Shown here one piece after another: positions 30,515 through 41,271 of a stretch of DNA of 64,000 nt. Source of the DNA: Phytophthora colocasiae (taxonomy: Eukaryota > Oomycota > Peronosporomycetes > Peronosporales > Peronosporaceae); the NCBI GenBank assembly GCA_018806915.1, contig JAGKQI010000079.1, positions 434,001 through 498,000 on the forward strand, written 5' to 3'. Positions within the stretch are counted from its first letter, which is position 1, and each line of letters starts with the position of its first letter. The notes under the pieces are model-generated. The model saw only the letters and a program-made list of their open reading frames with translations, was not told where the DNA came from and did not search any database. The translations under genes and the position numbers were made by a program.

Positions 30515-30914
30515 CGACTTGATCCGTGAGTTCCTCATGGTGGACGAGGATCACACGACGTCAGAAGCCGAGCTCAAGACACAGCAAGATGGAGAGAACA
30601 TCAAGGACAAAAGGACAGCTGGAGGCACTACTGCCGTGCCCAGGCGCCAGCTGCACCGACTAACGAGGAGGAGCTCCTCGGTTACCAGTTTCCACGTGCG
30701 GGAGCTGGATCTCGTGTCGACTGAGAAGAAATACTCACCGACGGGTGACTCGATGCGCAACCTCTTCGCTGAGGACTCGTGGGACACCACATTCGCCGAT
30801 GTGTTCGACGACTGCAATGCGCCACCTGAAGACGCTTTTATCCACCGACAGGTCGAAGATCCTCCCGCGCGAACTCACCCTCTGCGACTCATTGAGAGTT
30901 TTCCGCGTCGCTAG
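30012..30914 (+). CDS. PX-domain protein (phosphoinositide-binding)
   Basis: 300 residues. The PX domain spans about residues 22-185: TAKIISYGRENQ and TLYVLRVSR strands, then WYVAKRYSEFRALHDAL with the RYxxF signature that contacts 3-phosphoinositides, a FPDRHIF segment in place of the usual Pro-rich loop, and RMEELDSYMRFLL. An acidic insert (GDEEDEDDE) precedes LDLIREFLMVDED, which looks like the natural end of the domain. The rest is polar with a basic Ser-rich patch (RRQLHRLTRRSSS). Likely an endosomal or membrane-trafficking protein. This is the intact parent; the copy at 62 kb lacks everything after residue 167. Confidence 0.78.
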   Translation: MTPSEAEKSGSRCSSTFQTRSLRPVTAKIISYGRENQSHRRPTLYVLRVSRSGNADWYVAKRYSEFRALHDALQHQFSSSGSKKHLSCGACEELESFYGTVQFPDRHIFKSGLGFSKKRVDATRMEELDSYMRFLLETTQGLLGDEEDEDDELSPEWDGSEGGKCLPLDLIREFLMVDEDHTTSEAELKTQQDGENIKDKRTAGGTTAVPRRQLHRLTRRSSSVTSFHVRELDLVSTEKKYSPTGDSMRNLFAEDSWDTTFADVFDDCNAPPEDAFIHRQVEDPPARTHPLRLIESFPRR

Positions 30915-32064
30915 CGGGCGAGGAAGACCAAGGGCGGCCTTTTAGAGCGACGGAACCAATGAGGGCTGCGCCACCCGATCCGGACATGCACGCTGTGTGT
31001 CCGGACTGATTTATTGTAGATTTTTCGCGACAATAGCTAAAGAAATAACCACGGAACATAATGAAAACATTGCAGCCGCTTGAGGCAGGCGACACCCCCG
31101 CTACATTTTTTGCTAACTCATCACGTCGCGGCCAGCAACCACTATATGTAGGCCAATTTGGCTTAGCTGGTATGGAATTCTTCGCGTACATCAGAGTCTG
31201 GTGCACGAGTTCAATCCCTAAAATGCCTGGCGACCAGACTGCAGCAATGCTGGCACCATTTTGCCGGCAAAGAGTCTGCGCGGCAAACGAACCGGCCGCA
31301 CGCCAGAAGAATCTTTCTGGTCCCCATCTCGAAGGAGTTGCTGCGCACCGGAAGACCACCTTCGATTCGTATTTCAAGAACGTTTTCGGCAATTTTTATG
31401 CTGTTCGGCATGGATAAACAGCTCTAGCTCTGAGCTGGCCGTCAGATTGACGACTATAGTAGCTATCTGCTCGGTGCAGTCTCATTATTATTCTTTCCGC
31501 CAGTCGCCTATGTATTAATCGCCAGATTAACGCGAATCTGAAGCGCCGCGTATCTTCTTCAACGATTTCACTAGCGAGTTGTCAGTTAATGGCGAGCATC
31601 CAGCCTGAATTTCAGGCACTCTTGCAAAGGGTTTTAGCACAAGTACGTGTATTTCCCACGCTCTCAGCACCCGAGTCAGCAAGTAAGTGCAAACGTAATG
31701 GAGACGTTCAACAACTTTGTTTCACCACCGTGGGAGTTGCTGTAGTACGGTACGAAAGATTACTAGGTACTACTAGTACCTAGTAGCCTTTCGTATATCC
31801 GGCTAATGCCTTAGTGGAAAGTGTTGAATGTCGCTGTCGATATACTGCGGGCTGTCAATTTGACACTAATACCAAACAATACACGACTCGGGGTGAATTG
31901 CCTAGCCCCATCGCTACAACTTGTTACTGTGAACGTTGGTAGTTTTTCATACTTGACCCCTAAGTAAGCACATTCTACACAGAACTCATGAAAACGAAGT
32001 AACAGTACAAGCAGCATATTTTCCGCTTTAGAAAAGACTGGCAACTTCTGACAAATCGGAGCAA
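30915..32064. other. intergenic, 1.15 kb, with one near-palindrome
   Basis: No supported gene. About 31750-31795 is an imperfect inverted repeat of roughly 22-bp arms (ACGAAAGATTACTAGGTAC and its complement with one bulge), a possible remnant transposon end or hairpin. Confidence 0.5.
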
Positions 32065-33268
32065 TTATGCCTTCGCAGCTTCGATCGCCTTGGGACCAGC
32101 ATTCCGGCGTAGCAAGTACAGTATGCGCATGGTGTACTTGGTAATCTGCTCCTTCGTCATGACCAACAGCGCGCTCTTAATAACTGTGTTAAAAAGCTGA
32201 GCCGAACAACCCTTGAAGTAGCCAGTGGGTCCTTCCAACTCGCCGATCCGCTTGAGCACCTGGACCATCGAGTTGCCCATCTCGGCGTGGTGGTGGCCGT
32301 GAGAGTTCTTCTGCTGGCCAGCGATCTGCTTCTTCTGTGCCTGCATGAGCACCTTGGCGCGGATAATTGGGTACGTAACGATCGTTGCCACTGCCTTTGC
32401 AATAGCAGCCAGGATGAAAGCTTCCAGTGCCGTCAGCGAGCTCACGCGTTTAGCATTGCTGGCCGCCATCTTGGAGTGCTGCAGCTGGAGCTTCAACTTG
32501 TCGAAGATAGTGTAGTTGATGGACGGGTTGCTCACAAGTACGAGTGACGGGATGAACCCCTTCCAAAAGGACATGAGCCCGTCCTCGGCGTAGATCTCCT
32601 TGGCAATGCCCCACATCGTGCGCCGCTGCGGCTCCTTGTCCTCCTTTTTGCCATCAGCGTCACTGGACTCATCGTCACTGGGCTGGATTTGAGCCCGGGT
32701 GTTGATCATCTCCAGTGGGAGCGTCATGGACATATTGAGCGCTCCGGCCGTGGAAGCCATGAGCAGACTCATGCCTGTGGTAATGGGCGTGCTCGAATGC
32801 TTCTCCACCGCCGTCTTGAGGAAAGAGTACCAGTAGAAATAGGCAAAGTTGGACGACACCGTGTGCACAACCTTGGAGGAGAGACCAGCGAAGAGACCTT
32901 CAACTCCTTCCTGACGGTAAATGAGCCACACAGCCACGAGGAGGTTATGAGCCTTCTTTTTACGAAGTGCGATAGCTTTGGCCTTTGCCTCCTCCGTCTC
33001 CTCCTCCTTGCTGTTGTCCACGTCAACTTGGCGTCGCGTCTTGACCACATCCAGAGGATACAGCAGCACAGCAGCGAACAATGCTCCCATAGCTCCAGCC
33101 TGCAACAGAATTATTAGCATAAATAATAAAAAATAAGTTGTTACCAAACACTTTATCCGCCATTTAAAAGTGTAAGGAGATGAATTGAAGAGAGCAGTTT
33201 GGGGGACGTACAGAAGCATCTACGAAGGCCTTAAAAGCAGGAGACGTGGGGTTCTTGACGTCAGCCAT
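32065..33268 (-). CDS. peroxisomal-type adenine nucleotide carrier (SLC25 family, PMP34/PNC-like)
   Basis: Two exons: 33212-33268 (19 codons, MADVKNPTSPAFKAFVDAS) and 32065-33099. The 112-bp intron is GTACGT...TTGCAG. The product is 363 residues. Three mitochondrial-carrier repeats are seen; the first has the signature PLDVVKTRRQ, the second PLEMINTRAQ, the third PIIRAKVLMQ. The second repeat also has SFWKGFIPSLVLVSNPSINYTIFDKLK, typical of the PMP34/ANT1/PNC branch, which exchanges ATP and AMP across the peroxisomal membrane for fatty-acid activation. A long charged loop sits between helices 1 and 2. The compartment is inferred from family similarity, not from a targeting signal. It is divergent from the SAP30-PHD gene, sharing about 930 bp of upstream DNA. 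Confidence 0.82.
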
Positions 33269-33508
33269 GGTCGGATAGAGCTAAAGAGATCTTGAGCGCG
33301 AGCCAGTAATTGCGCGAATGTTGACTCGAAGTTGCAGGCGTCCCGTCAGATTTTGATCGGATTTGACGGGAACCTCTTGAAGTCGTATCTATCATTATAT
33401 ACAGGAAACTGCGACATGTGTCAAGGTGATGGTGCTGGTGCTGGCTGTCGATTTGCGCACTGGTATCTATCCTACAGCTTTGGTGCAAATTTACATGCTA
33501 CCCGGGAT

Positions 33509-33541
33509 AACAATGCCCTGTTCGACGAACAGGGCATTGTT
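33509..33541. repeat. perfect 33-bp palindrome
   Basis: Arms of 16 bp (AACAATGCCCTGTTCG and its reverse complement) around a single central base. It lies 240 bp upstream of the carrier start codon, between two divergent genes. Function unknown. Confidence 0.8.
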
Positions 33542-34199
33542 CGTGAAGGCGAACACACGCACATGTACGCATTAGAAGGTGCTGCGAAATTTTGGTGGGA
33601 ATCGTTGGCCACAACGTAGCTGACATGATCTCATGCCAGTACATGTACATGTACTGCGGGCTTCAATTCTACGTGTGTGTACAGACATGCAGTCAGCTCG
33701 AGAACCCATGCTGAAGATGCTTCAGTGAAGAGGTAAAAGCGATCTGCTTGGACGTCGCGAAAGAATGGACCCACAAGTAGTTCTCCTGTGAATGAATACG
33801 TTGTCCCTTTCAGTAGATCATACGCTATCCAATACATAATACAATGCGCCCATTGCTACAGAACTTTTCCGTAACGGAAGCAACCACCGCTTTAGTACTG
33901 TACAGCGACACCTACAGGCTATACAGGTAATGTGTTGTTTTAGTAGTGAATTGGCATTAAACTGATTTTTTCGGGTACTAGTATTCATCCTTTTTCTATG
34001 CATCCGCTGTAGTGTATCCACTGTATGGATTCAAGAGTGTATGATAGCGGACAAGAGTGGACTGTCCTCGCCCGAGTGGTCCGCTCACACAGAAATCCCT
34101 TCATATTTGAACGGCAGCGCAGCGGACCAGAGCTCTCGACTAGAAGTTCCTTCCTTCCTCTTCAGGTTCCTCCCCTCCCCCTCCGTCCACCTCATCACT

Positions 34200-35385
34200 A
34201 TGGTGAGTGTCTCTCCTTCTCTTCCCCTGTCCCCCCTGCAACGCATTGCATGTCGCCCCTCCTGGAGGACGATATCCTCCCCCTACCAGCTCTAACACTG
34301 TCATTCCTTCTCCTTTATGTCTCCCAGGATGACCGTGACGATCTCTACATGATGGAAAAAGGTAAGTCACTCTCAACGTAGGAGGGATGACGTGGGATCA
34401 AGGGTATTGACATTCCCTTGCTTACAAACTACAGAGTATGACGATGGTGGCCGCTACTATGACGATGTGGACGAACTGAGTCATCAGCAGCGTTTGAAGC
34501 GCGCGCTGTACCCTGCGAGGCTCATGGTGGACTTCAAGAGCTTGGGCGTACGTTAGCAGTTTGATTTCTTCCCCTCATATTAATAGGGGGTTTGGCGGAT
34601 CTGGATGGACACTGACTTGATTTGACTATGTTCAGGAGAAGGCATTGAGACGCTATGCCAAGTTTTACCACCTCAAGCTGGACGAGGACTCGGAGAAGGA
34701 AGAGTTAGCGGCGCAGGTGGCACGTCACTTCGACATATCCCTTGAGGTGGAGGAGGATGACTCGATCGTCGCTTTCATGCAGCGATTGCGCAATGGCGAG
34801 CGGACGGCGGTCAAGCGCTCTACCGCTCGCGAGAAGGAGCGGAAAGCTGCAGCTGCGGCGGAGAAGGCCAAGCGCAAGTCCAACAGCCGCAAGCGCCAGC
34901 GAGATCACTCGGTCTCGTCCGGCCGCAACACGAACAACAGCTCGAACCACACGTCGAGCAACGGCAACTCTGCTAGCAATTCATCCCATCACGGACACGG
35001 CAGTAGCCACTCGAGGGAATCAAGCAACGGCCACAGCACTCGGGGTCACGGTAGTGAAGGACGTAAAGCGCCTCCGAGTAGCTCGAAACCTTCCAATTCG
35101 TCGGGCAAGAACAAGAAGACCAAGAAGGACGCGGACGCGGGCGAGGACAACGAGCTCTACTGTATCTGCAACCTCCCAAGCTACGGTAACATGATCGCGT
35201 GCGATGGCAAGACGTGTCCGAACCCGTCGCAGTGGTACCACCTCGAGTGCGTGGGCCTGGCCGATGGTCGTCACCCGGACACGTGGTTGTGCCCCGAATG
35301 TGACCCCAAAGGCTTTTCCGGTGGTTCCTCTAATAGCCACAAGAAGAAGAAGAACAAACGCTCCAAGTCTCCTGGCAACAAGTAA
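34200..35385 (+). CDS. SAP30-domain plus PHD-finger fusion protein (Sin3/HDAC type)
   Basis: Four exons: 34200-34202 (ATG alone), 34328-34361, 34435-34547 and 34636-35385, with introns GTGAGT...CCCAG, GTAAGT...TACAG and GTACGT...TTCAG. The phases agree and give 299 residues. Residues about 28-103 (RLKRALYPARLMVDFKSL, LRRYAKFYHLKL and QVARHFDISLEVEEDDSIVAFMQRL) match the Sin3-binding domain of SAP30. A basic Ser/Asn/His-rich linker follows. At about 224-272 there is an ING-type PHD finger (ELYCICNLPSYGNMIACDG to DTWLCPEC) with all eight C4HC3 ligands. The ING PHD family reads H3K4me3. A lysine-rich tail (HKKKKNKRSKSPGNK) ends the protein. The expected role is in a Sin3-HDAC-like complex in the nucleus. 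The ATG-only first exon is inferred from splice sites. Confidence 0.78.
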
Positions 35386-35671
35386 GTCTCAAAGGCAGAG
35401 AGCTTCGGCGTGAAGTGCCGTCTCGCCGCCGCGTCTATGATTGTGTGCCTATGATGCCTGATCCCTTCCACCTTCCAACCTGCTTTACTTCCTTCACATA
35501 TACCTAAATTTGTTGATCTGAAGTCTTGTTCTTGTATCTTTCAAGCTGCCATTATAGTTCAGTTGCACTTTGTAGACGAACACCATTGCGCTAATCGAAT
35601 CGTACTGTACGCTTTTGTCGTCACATTGCACTGGAATATGGCTACAACTGAAGCACAGAGTACAGTATCTC

Positions 35672-38068
35672 CTACGCGAAAGCCCAGAGCTTAACTCGCT
35701 TGTCAGCACCGGACGATACAAACGCAGGTTCGGTTGGATGCCATTGAGCTTGTAGTACTTTCCCGTAATGTTTGTGGTAACTAGCCACAGGTTGTAAAGT
35801 TGTCTTTGAAGTCGCTTGCAAGATGCAGAGTGTACCGTCGAAGGCCGCACTAAGCAACCACTGACCTCCAGGAGCCCATTGCACAGATCGACACTCATCT
35901 TGGTGAGGAGAAATAACTTGCAAAGCCTCTCGAGCGGTGGACCGTAGATCCCATAGAGCTAAACTCCCGTCTTGATGACCAGAAGCTATCAGTTTCTCAT
36001 CAGTTGGATGGAAATCCAGAGAGAAAGCAGAATGAGCTCCAGACGTCACTAGACGTTCACAACGTCTACTACGTGTATCCCACAGCCGCACAGTCGTATC
36101 TAGAGCCGAACTCAAGAGTAAAGTACTAGAAGAACCCGAAGACGAAGGTTGAGGTATTGCGATCGCCTGAATTTCGCCGACGTGTCCATCTAGCGTTTGA
36201 AAAGCACCAGAACTCGAACTCCCTTGTGTCTGTCGAATATCCCAGCAGCGTAAACGACGGTCATTTGTCGATGTCGTCCAAAGATGATGTGGGGAGGCAA
36301 ATTTCAGTGCTCGAGTCTTGCCCATTGATCCATGGATATCACCTCTTTGTATCCAGAATTCATCGGCTTGCTGTTTTTGTGCATAACAATCCCTGGTTAT
36401 CAACACCTTAATCGATCCATCCGCTGCTCCTGATGCGATCATTGACGTTAAATCAGTGCGATGAAGGAGATGTCGGTTGTACGAGACACAGTAAACACCC
36501 GAATTGTGGTGTTTGTGTCTTTCCAGCGTTACGGGAAGTAGCGGTAGAATCAGGTTGAGAGGCGAAGACCAGGGCATTTGCTCCTGTCGTCGCTGTAAGG
36601 GCGTTGATAAATTGAACACTCGAAGTGCACGTGCATTCGTCCCGACAGCGAGTTGTGCTCCACTAGGATGAACATCCAATGCTCGGACGGCTTGAGGCTC
36701 TTTCACTTCGGCTATTACACTTGCACACACGATATGGTCGAGTTTGAGTTCGTTGTAGCACTGAGGTTGCGCCGTTAGCAATGGGATATCGGGAACAAAT
36801 TCAGCTTCTTCATCAAAGTATTGCTGCAGATTCTCCTGCTCTGGTGGAAGTGCACATTTACCAAACATTTCGCCACGCGAGTTGTTTTGAGCCCAGCTCT
36901 TATCAGTGAATTCAGCGCTGGAGAGAACAGCATCTTGGATCCCAGTACTTTGTTCTACCTGTTGGTCAGCAAGACCCTCCTGCGCTTCGATTGACATTGA
37001 GTTGGTGTTTTCCAGCTCCACTCTCTGGCTCCCTCCTTCTCCATTGCAACTTCCATCTTCCAGAATATGTTCCGCTTCTTCTTGAGGCAAATTATCAGTT
37101 TGTGTTCCACCGTCATGCCGCTCTGTTGGTTCACAGTTTACTGCGGCATCGGAAGTCTGTCTCTCTACTGGTTCGCAGTCTACTGCAGCATCCACGGTCT
37201 CCGTAACACAACTCACTCCAGCGTCGACAGTCACTTTAGTATCTAATTCACAGCTCACAGCAACATCAACTGTTTCCTTCTTGTCTATTTCGCAGTTTAC
37301 AGCAACATCAACGCTCTTCTTCTCGTCCGGAAAGCGATTCAACTGGTCTGCAGCCCCAACACAATTGATGTGCTGTCTGCCCAAATTCACAGACATTACC
37401 ATCGGATTTCGCTGCTTTATCGCCCCATTCGACCATTCCTCTGACCGCACCACACTTTCAGCCTTCAAAGGAATTGCACACTCAGCCGAATCTTCATAGA
37501 GTAACTCATCCAGTAGAAGCAGGTTGTATCCTTCCTCCCTTTGTTTCATACCATTTTCATACCCACTACATCTAACCGAAATACAGTCTTGAGCTGTACC
37601 ATCACGTGTCTGTCGATGGAAAAGCACAGCGTCATGAATTAACGCACCCAGCTGTAGCTCTGGCATCGCTACATACTTGAACACTTCGCTCTCTTCTTTC
37701 TCCACTGGAGCTCGAAACAAACATACCAGACTCTCAAAGCACCTCAACTTCTCCTTTGCAAGTCTTGAATGTTGAGGTTGAGTTTTCATCAGTACTTCCA
37801 ATTCATCCAAAGCCATTAAAGCACCTTTCATCTCCTCTGACACGTCATCTAAACCGTGTAAAGGACTCAACAAGGCTCGAGCTCTGGTCACGTCCCCAGC
37901 GAAGAGCCAATGTCGAAGCAGCGCAATCTCACGCGAACTACCTCGCAGCCAAGACACATCCACTCCGCTCTCCTGCTGCAACGCTAAGGAGCTCGCATAA
38001 AGTCCATTAGCCTGCAGATACTTCACTACAAGGTACAAGACATCACTGTGGCTGGGCAGCAACGACAT
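35672..38068 (-). CDS. LisH-CTLH-WD40 protein, WDR47-like
   Basis: 798 residues from the ATG at 38068; the frame is open upstream but overlaps the neighbour's region and lacks a good start. Residues about 1-35 are a LisH motif (SDVLYLVVKYLQANGLYASSLALQQESG), followed by a CTLH-like helical segment to about 100. The middle is acidic and contains an unusual run of about five short repeats of the form VDVAV(S/N)CE. The C-terminal 340 residues form WD40 repeats (RALDVHPSGAQLAVGTN, RRLRCWDIRQ, TTVRLWDTRS, GSLALWDLRS, KRVKLWAFA at the end). The QAVRALDVHPSG...GTN start resembles WDR47 (nemitin), a microtubule-linked scaffold. Convergent with the SAP30-PHD gene, 286 bp apart. Confidence 0.72.
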   Translation of the reverse strand: MSLLPSHSDVLYLVVKYLQANGLYASSLALQQESGVDVSWLRGSSREIALLRHWLFAGDVTRARALLSPLHGLDDVSEEMKGALMALDELEVLMKTQPQHSRLAKEKLRCFESLVCLFRAPVEKEESEVFKYVAMPELQLGALIHDAVLFHRQTRDGTAQDCISVRCSGYENGMKQREEGYNLLLLDELLYEDSAECAIPLKAESVVRSEEWSNGAIKQRNPMVMSVNLGRQHINCVGAADQLNRFPDEKKSVDVAVNCEIDKKETVDVAVSCELDTKVTVDAGVSCVTETVDAAVDCEPVERQTSDAAVNCEPTERHDGGTQTDNLPQEEAEHILEDGSCNGEGGSQRVELENTNSMSIEAQEGLADQQVEQSTGIQDAVLSSAEFTDKSWAQNNSRGEMFGKCALPPEQENLQQYFDEEAEFVPDIPLLTAQPQCYNELKLDHIVCASVIAEVKEPQAVRALDVHPSGAQLAVGTNARALRVFNLSTPLQRRQEQMPWSSPLNLILPLLPVTLERHKHHNSGVYCVSYNRHLLHRTDLTSMIASGAADGSIKVLITRDCYAQKQQADEFWIQRGDIHGSMGKTRALKFASPHHLWTTSTNDRRLRCWDIRQTQGSSSSGAFQTLDGHVGEIQAIAIPQPSSSGSSSTLLLSSALDTTVRLWDTRSRRCERLVTSGAHSAFSLDFHPTDEKLIASGHQDGSLALWDLRSTAREALQVISPHQDECRSVQWAPGGQWLLSAAFDGTLCILQATSKTTLQPVASYHKHYGKVLQAQWHPTEPAFVSSGADKRVKLWAFA

Positions 38069-38195
38069 TCCTAGCGTCGGTTTGGACTCGAAAGTGGCCA
38101 AAAATGAACAACTTGTGGATTTTGAACGCCATTGCTTTGGCATAAGGATAGTTTGTAGTGTGTTTCCGGAGAAACATCTTGAGATTCCTGTCTGT

Positions 38196-39307
38196 CTACA
38201 TAGTGACGATGCTGCTCTTGGGTGTGTCTGCCCCTGTACCACCGCCAAGTTCGCTCTCGCCTGCGGCAGCAGTTGCTCCGAACGCTGCGCCTCCCCCGAA
38301 ACCGCCAGCTTCTGCCTCCTGCTCGCGTTTCTTCTTTCTTGAGTACATGGCGAACATGAGAGCACCGACGATGATACAAGCAGCCAGAACGCCGATAATG
38401 ATAAACACGGCCGAGCTGGTACCTCCCGAATCCGATGCGGATGCCACGGAGCCGCTGTTGGCCGACGCTGGGTTTACATTGTTGTTCGCTTCTCCCCCAC
38501 TGGACCCAGCAGCGGAAGACGACGAAGAGCTGCTCAATGATCCGTTGACTGAAGCTGAGAAGCTGCTAGATCCACTAATAAAGCTGGAGGACGACGTGGA
38601 TGCACTACTGGATCCTGACACATTGGAAGATGTCGACTTGGACGAAGAAGTAGAAGAGCTGATGGATGAAGACTTTGAAGACTCAGAAGAACTGGACGAA
38701 GTAGAAGCCTTCGATGTAGAACCAGCAGTAGAACTAGTAGAAGAAGAACTGCTTGAAGCCTTGGAACCCGAGCTGGAAGTGGTCGTCGAACCTGAACTCG
38801 TACTTGACCCAGATTCGCATTTGTCTCCGCTAAACCCGTCGTTACAAGTACATCCAAAGCTAGGAGAACCGTCCGCCCCTGATACAAGACTGCACGAACC
38901 CTGGCCATTGCACTGTACGCCGTTCACATTGCAGCCATCTACGAAACCAAATACACGCCATTAGACAAACAAAAAAACTCTTCCAATATTCATACATGTT
39001 TCGTCATACCGCTGCAGGAAGAGCCCCCAAAGTACTGGTCGCAACGGTCAATAGACAGACACTTGTAGATGCCATCGCGCATAATACACGCCAACTGGCC
39101 GCTGCTCGCATCCGACGGACAGTTGCCCGACGCACTGCCGCCGCATACAGCTCCAGCCACACAAGCTTGGATGGACGTAGCGGAGTCTCCAGCCACACAT
39201 GTCTCTCCGTCCGCGCAGTCTTCAGTGCTACTGCAATTGACAGCCATTTGTATGGCTCGAGCAGTAGAAGGTAGTGCCAATAGCATGAGAGTCACTAGCA
39301 GTCGCAT
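38196..39307 (-). CDS. secreted/type I membrane protein with EGF-like module and mucin stalk (paralogue 1)
   Basis: Exons 39010-39307 and 38196-38938; 71-bp intron GTATGA...CGTAG. 346 residues. A signal peptide (MRLLVTLMLLALPSTARA) is followed by a Cys-rich ectodomain of about 80 residues (CSSTEDCADGETCVAGDS to SIDRCDQYFGGSSCS), then an EGF-like module (CNVNGVQCNGQGSC and CTCNDGFSGDKC). A Ser-rich stalk of roughly 130 residues, likely heavily O-glycosylated, leads to one transmembrane helix (VFIIIGVLAACIIVGALMF) and a short cytoplasmic tail beginning SRKKKR and ending PKSSIVTM. A cell-surface adhesion or sensor role is inferred. Tandem paralogue at 40092-41271. Confidence 0.75.
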
Positions 39308-40091
39308 GGTGTCACGCCTGGATTTGACCGTCCTTTGAGGGTATCGTGGAATTGGCCTTTGAGGGTCCACAGAGCGGCGGATTGTGCGGGAGAGCGGATA
39401 TTACCGGTATTTGTTCCGCACATATGTCGCATAAATTGTGTCAATACAATTTTCAAGTGATGTGGACAGAAAACGGATCTCGCAGAAACGGTCCCGATAG
39501 TCGAGCCGGGCCATTTTTCGTTCGAGTCTTCGCTGTCTGAACCTTTTGCCTCGAACATGTTGCTCACGAAATTTGCAGTGCTGCGAACGATCCCAGGTGG
39601 CGTCTTTTGTGGCTGCTCGGAGCTGACGGGCATCGCACTCTTTGAGTCTCTCGACGTGCAGATGGAATGCTTTTTGCGATGTATCCCAAGTGCGATGCTC
39701 GATGATGAAAATGGCTGCGCACCCACGTCCTCGCTGGATTTCGTGGTGTGTATCAGATCAGAGACCAGTATTGTGGTAGTAAGGTATTAACTTACAGAAC
39801 TTTTCTCTGCTAAACTTAAAATTATTATTACACTGTATAATCTAATCGATTATGGTTGAATCTAACTTGGACGGTTATCGTTATACAAAGGCGATCCAAC
39901 ACAGCTGCCTGCAACATTACCATGCGGGCATTTGGAGTAATATGCAGTGTCCCAAGAAGATCAACAGCTCCATCGACAGGGAATAACATGAACTCTATTT
40001 CTTAGGGTCGTTGTTGCTGTTGCTAGCAACGCGATGTCAAAGTTGATACTACTAGTAATAGGTAGTGCGATGAGGGACACTGCACGATGCC
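39308..40091. other. intergenic, 0.8 kb
   Basis: A 143-codon minus-strand frame (39295-39726) overlaps the start of the downstream gene and has no recognisable domain; I do not call it. Nothing else seen. Confidence 0.45.
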
Positions 40092-41271
40092 TTACATGGT
40101 TGCGATGCCGGATCTCGGTGTACGTCCCGTGTGTCCGGCAGCAAGATCCCTCTCACCCACAACACCAACGCCGTGGGTAGAAGCCAGGGCGTTTTCGTAG
40201 TCCTCTTCCTCCTGCTGCTTCCTTCTGCGCGAGTAGGCCACCAGTAGTACCGTACCGACCAAGAAGAACGCAGCCATCACGAGGACGAGGATCAGCACTC
40301 CAGGTCGGATACCGCTGCGAGCTGTGGACGCCGCGTCAGTAGTTGACACAGCACCCGAGGACGATGCAGAGCTGGAGGTAGAACTGGAGTCACTACCATC
40401 ATCTGCGTTGTCGGATGCAGAGTCGTCGGTAGTATCGGTCGTAGAATCACCCGAAGCATCAGTAGATGAATCGTCCGAGGTGGTATCAGCAGCAGAGTCG
40501 TTGTCGGATCCGTCAACGGACGATCCGTCCGTGTCAGCAGAATCGTCAGTGGCAGTAGAGTCGTCCTTGTTATCGTCGTCGGATCCGTCCGCGGACGAGT
40601 CATCCGAGTCCCAGAACTTGTACGAGCCGTCCTGCAGAGCCCCCCAGAACGAGTCTTCATCGTCATCGTCGGTGGATGAAGAGTTTGTCTTCGGAGTCTT
40701 AGTCGTTGATCCTGGAGCAGTCTCACATTTTTCACCGCTGTAGCCATTTTCACACGTGCAGCCGAACACGGGCGTTCCGTCAGGGTTGGACGACATCATG
40801 TTGCAGGATCCCTGGCCATTGCATCGCACTCCGTTGACACTGCATCCGTCTGCGTATATTATCCAAGACAATCTGTCAGATTCTCGAAACTGAAAAAAAA
40901 AATACTGTTGGAGGTCGAAACTTACCACTGCAGGAGGAACCTCCATAGTACGCATCACAGCGCGAAATTGACACACACTTGTAGATGCCCTTGTTGCCAT
41001 TCAAAATGGCGCAACCATCACTACAGTCGTTGAACGGTCTCCACAGACAAGCGAGCTTGCCACTGTCGTCCGACGGGCAGTTGCCCATTGAGGATCCGCC
41101 GCAAACCGTGGGCGGCACGCAGGCCTGGACGACTGTGTCCGAGTCTCCAGCCACACAAGTTTCACCCCATGCGCAGTCCGCTGTGGTGGTGCACGTGATG
41201 GCAGTTTGCACTGCGTTCACAGAGCCTTGAAGGGCCAGTACTACCAGCGTGGAGATACCAAAAAGCTGCAT
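40092..41271 (-). CDS. secreted/type I membrane protein with EGF-like module and mucin stalk (paralogue 2)
   Basis: Exons 40926-41271 and 40092-40849; 76-bp intron GTAAGT...ACGCAG at the same position and phase as in paralogue 1. 367 residues. Signal peptide MQLFGISTLVVLALQGSVNA; the same Cys-rich ectodomain with a short insert (RPFNDCSDGCAILNGNKG); the same EGF-like module (CSVNGVRCNGQGSC and CTCENGYSGEKC). The stalk differs: it is Asp/Ser/Thr-rich and acidic rather than poly-Ser. One transmembrane helix (VLILVLVMAAFFLVGTVLLV) and a tail ending PRSGIATM. The shared P(K/R)S(S/G)I(V/A)TM end suggests a conserved cytoplasmic ligand motif. Confidence 0.75.

Noticed and set aside
38158..38964. 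268-codon acidic plus-strand frame
   Set aside because: Antisense to the poly-Ser stalk of the EGF-like protein; GAA/GAT codons are complements of TTC/TCN.
40324..40743. 139-codon acidic plus-strand frame
   Set aside because: Antisense to the Asp/Ser stalk of paralogue 2.
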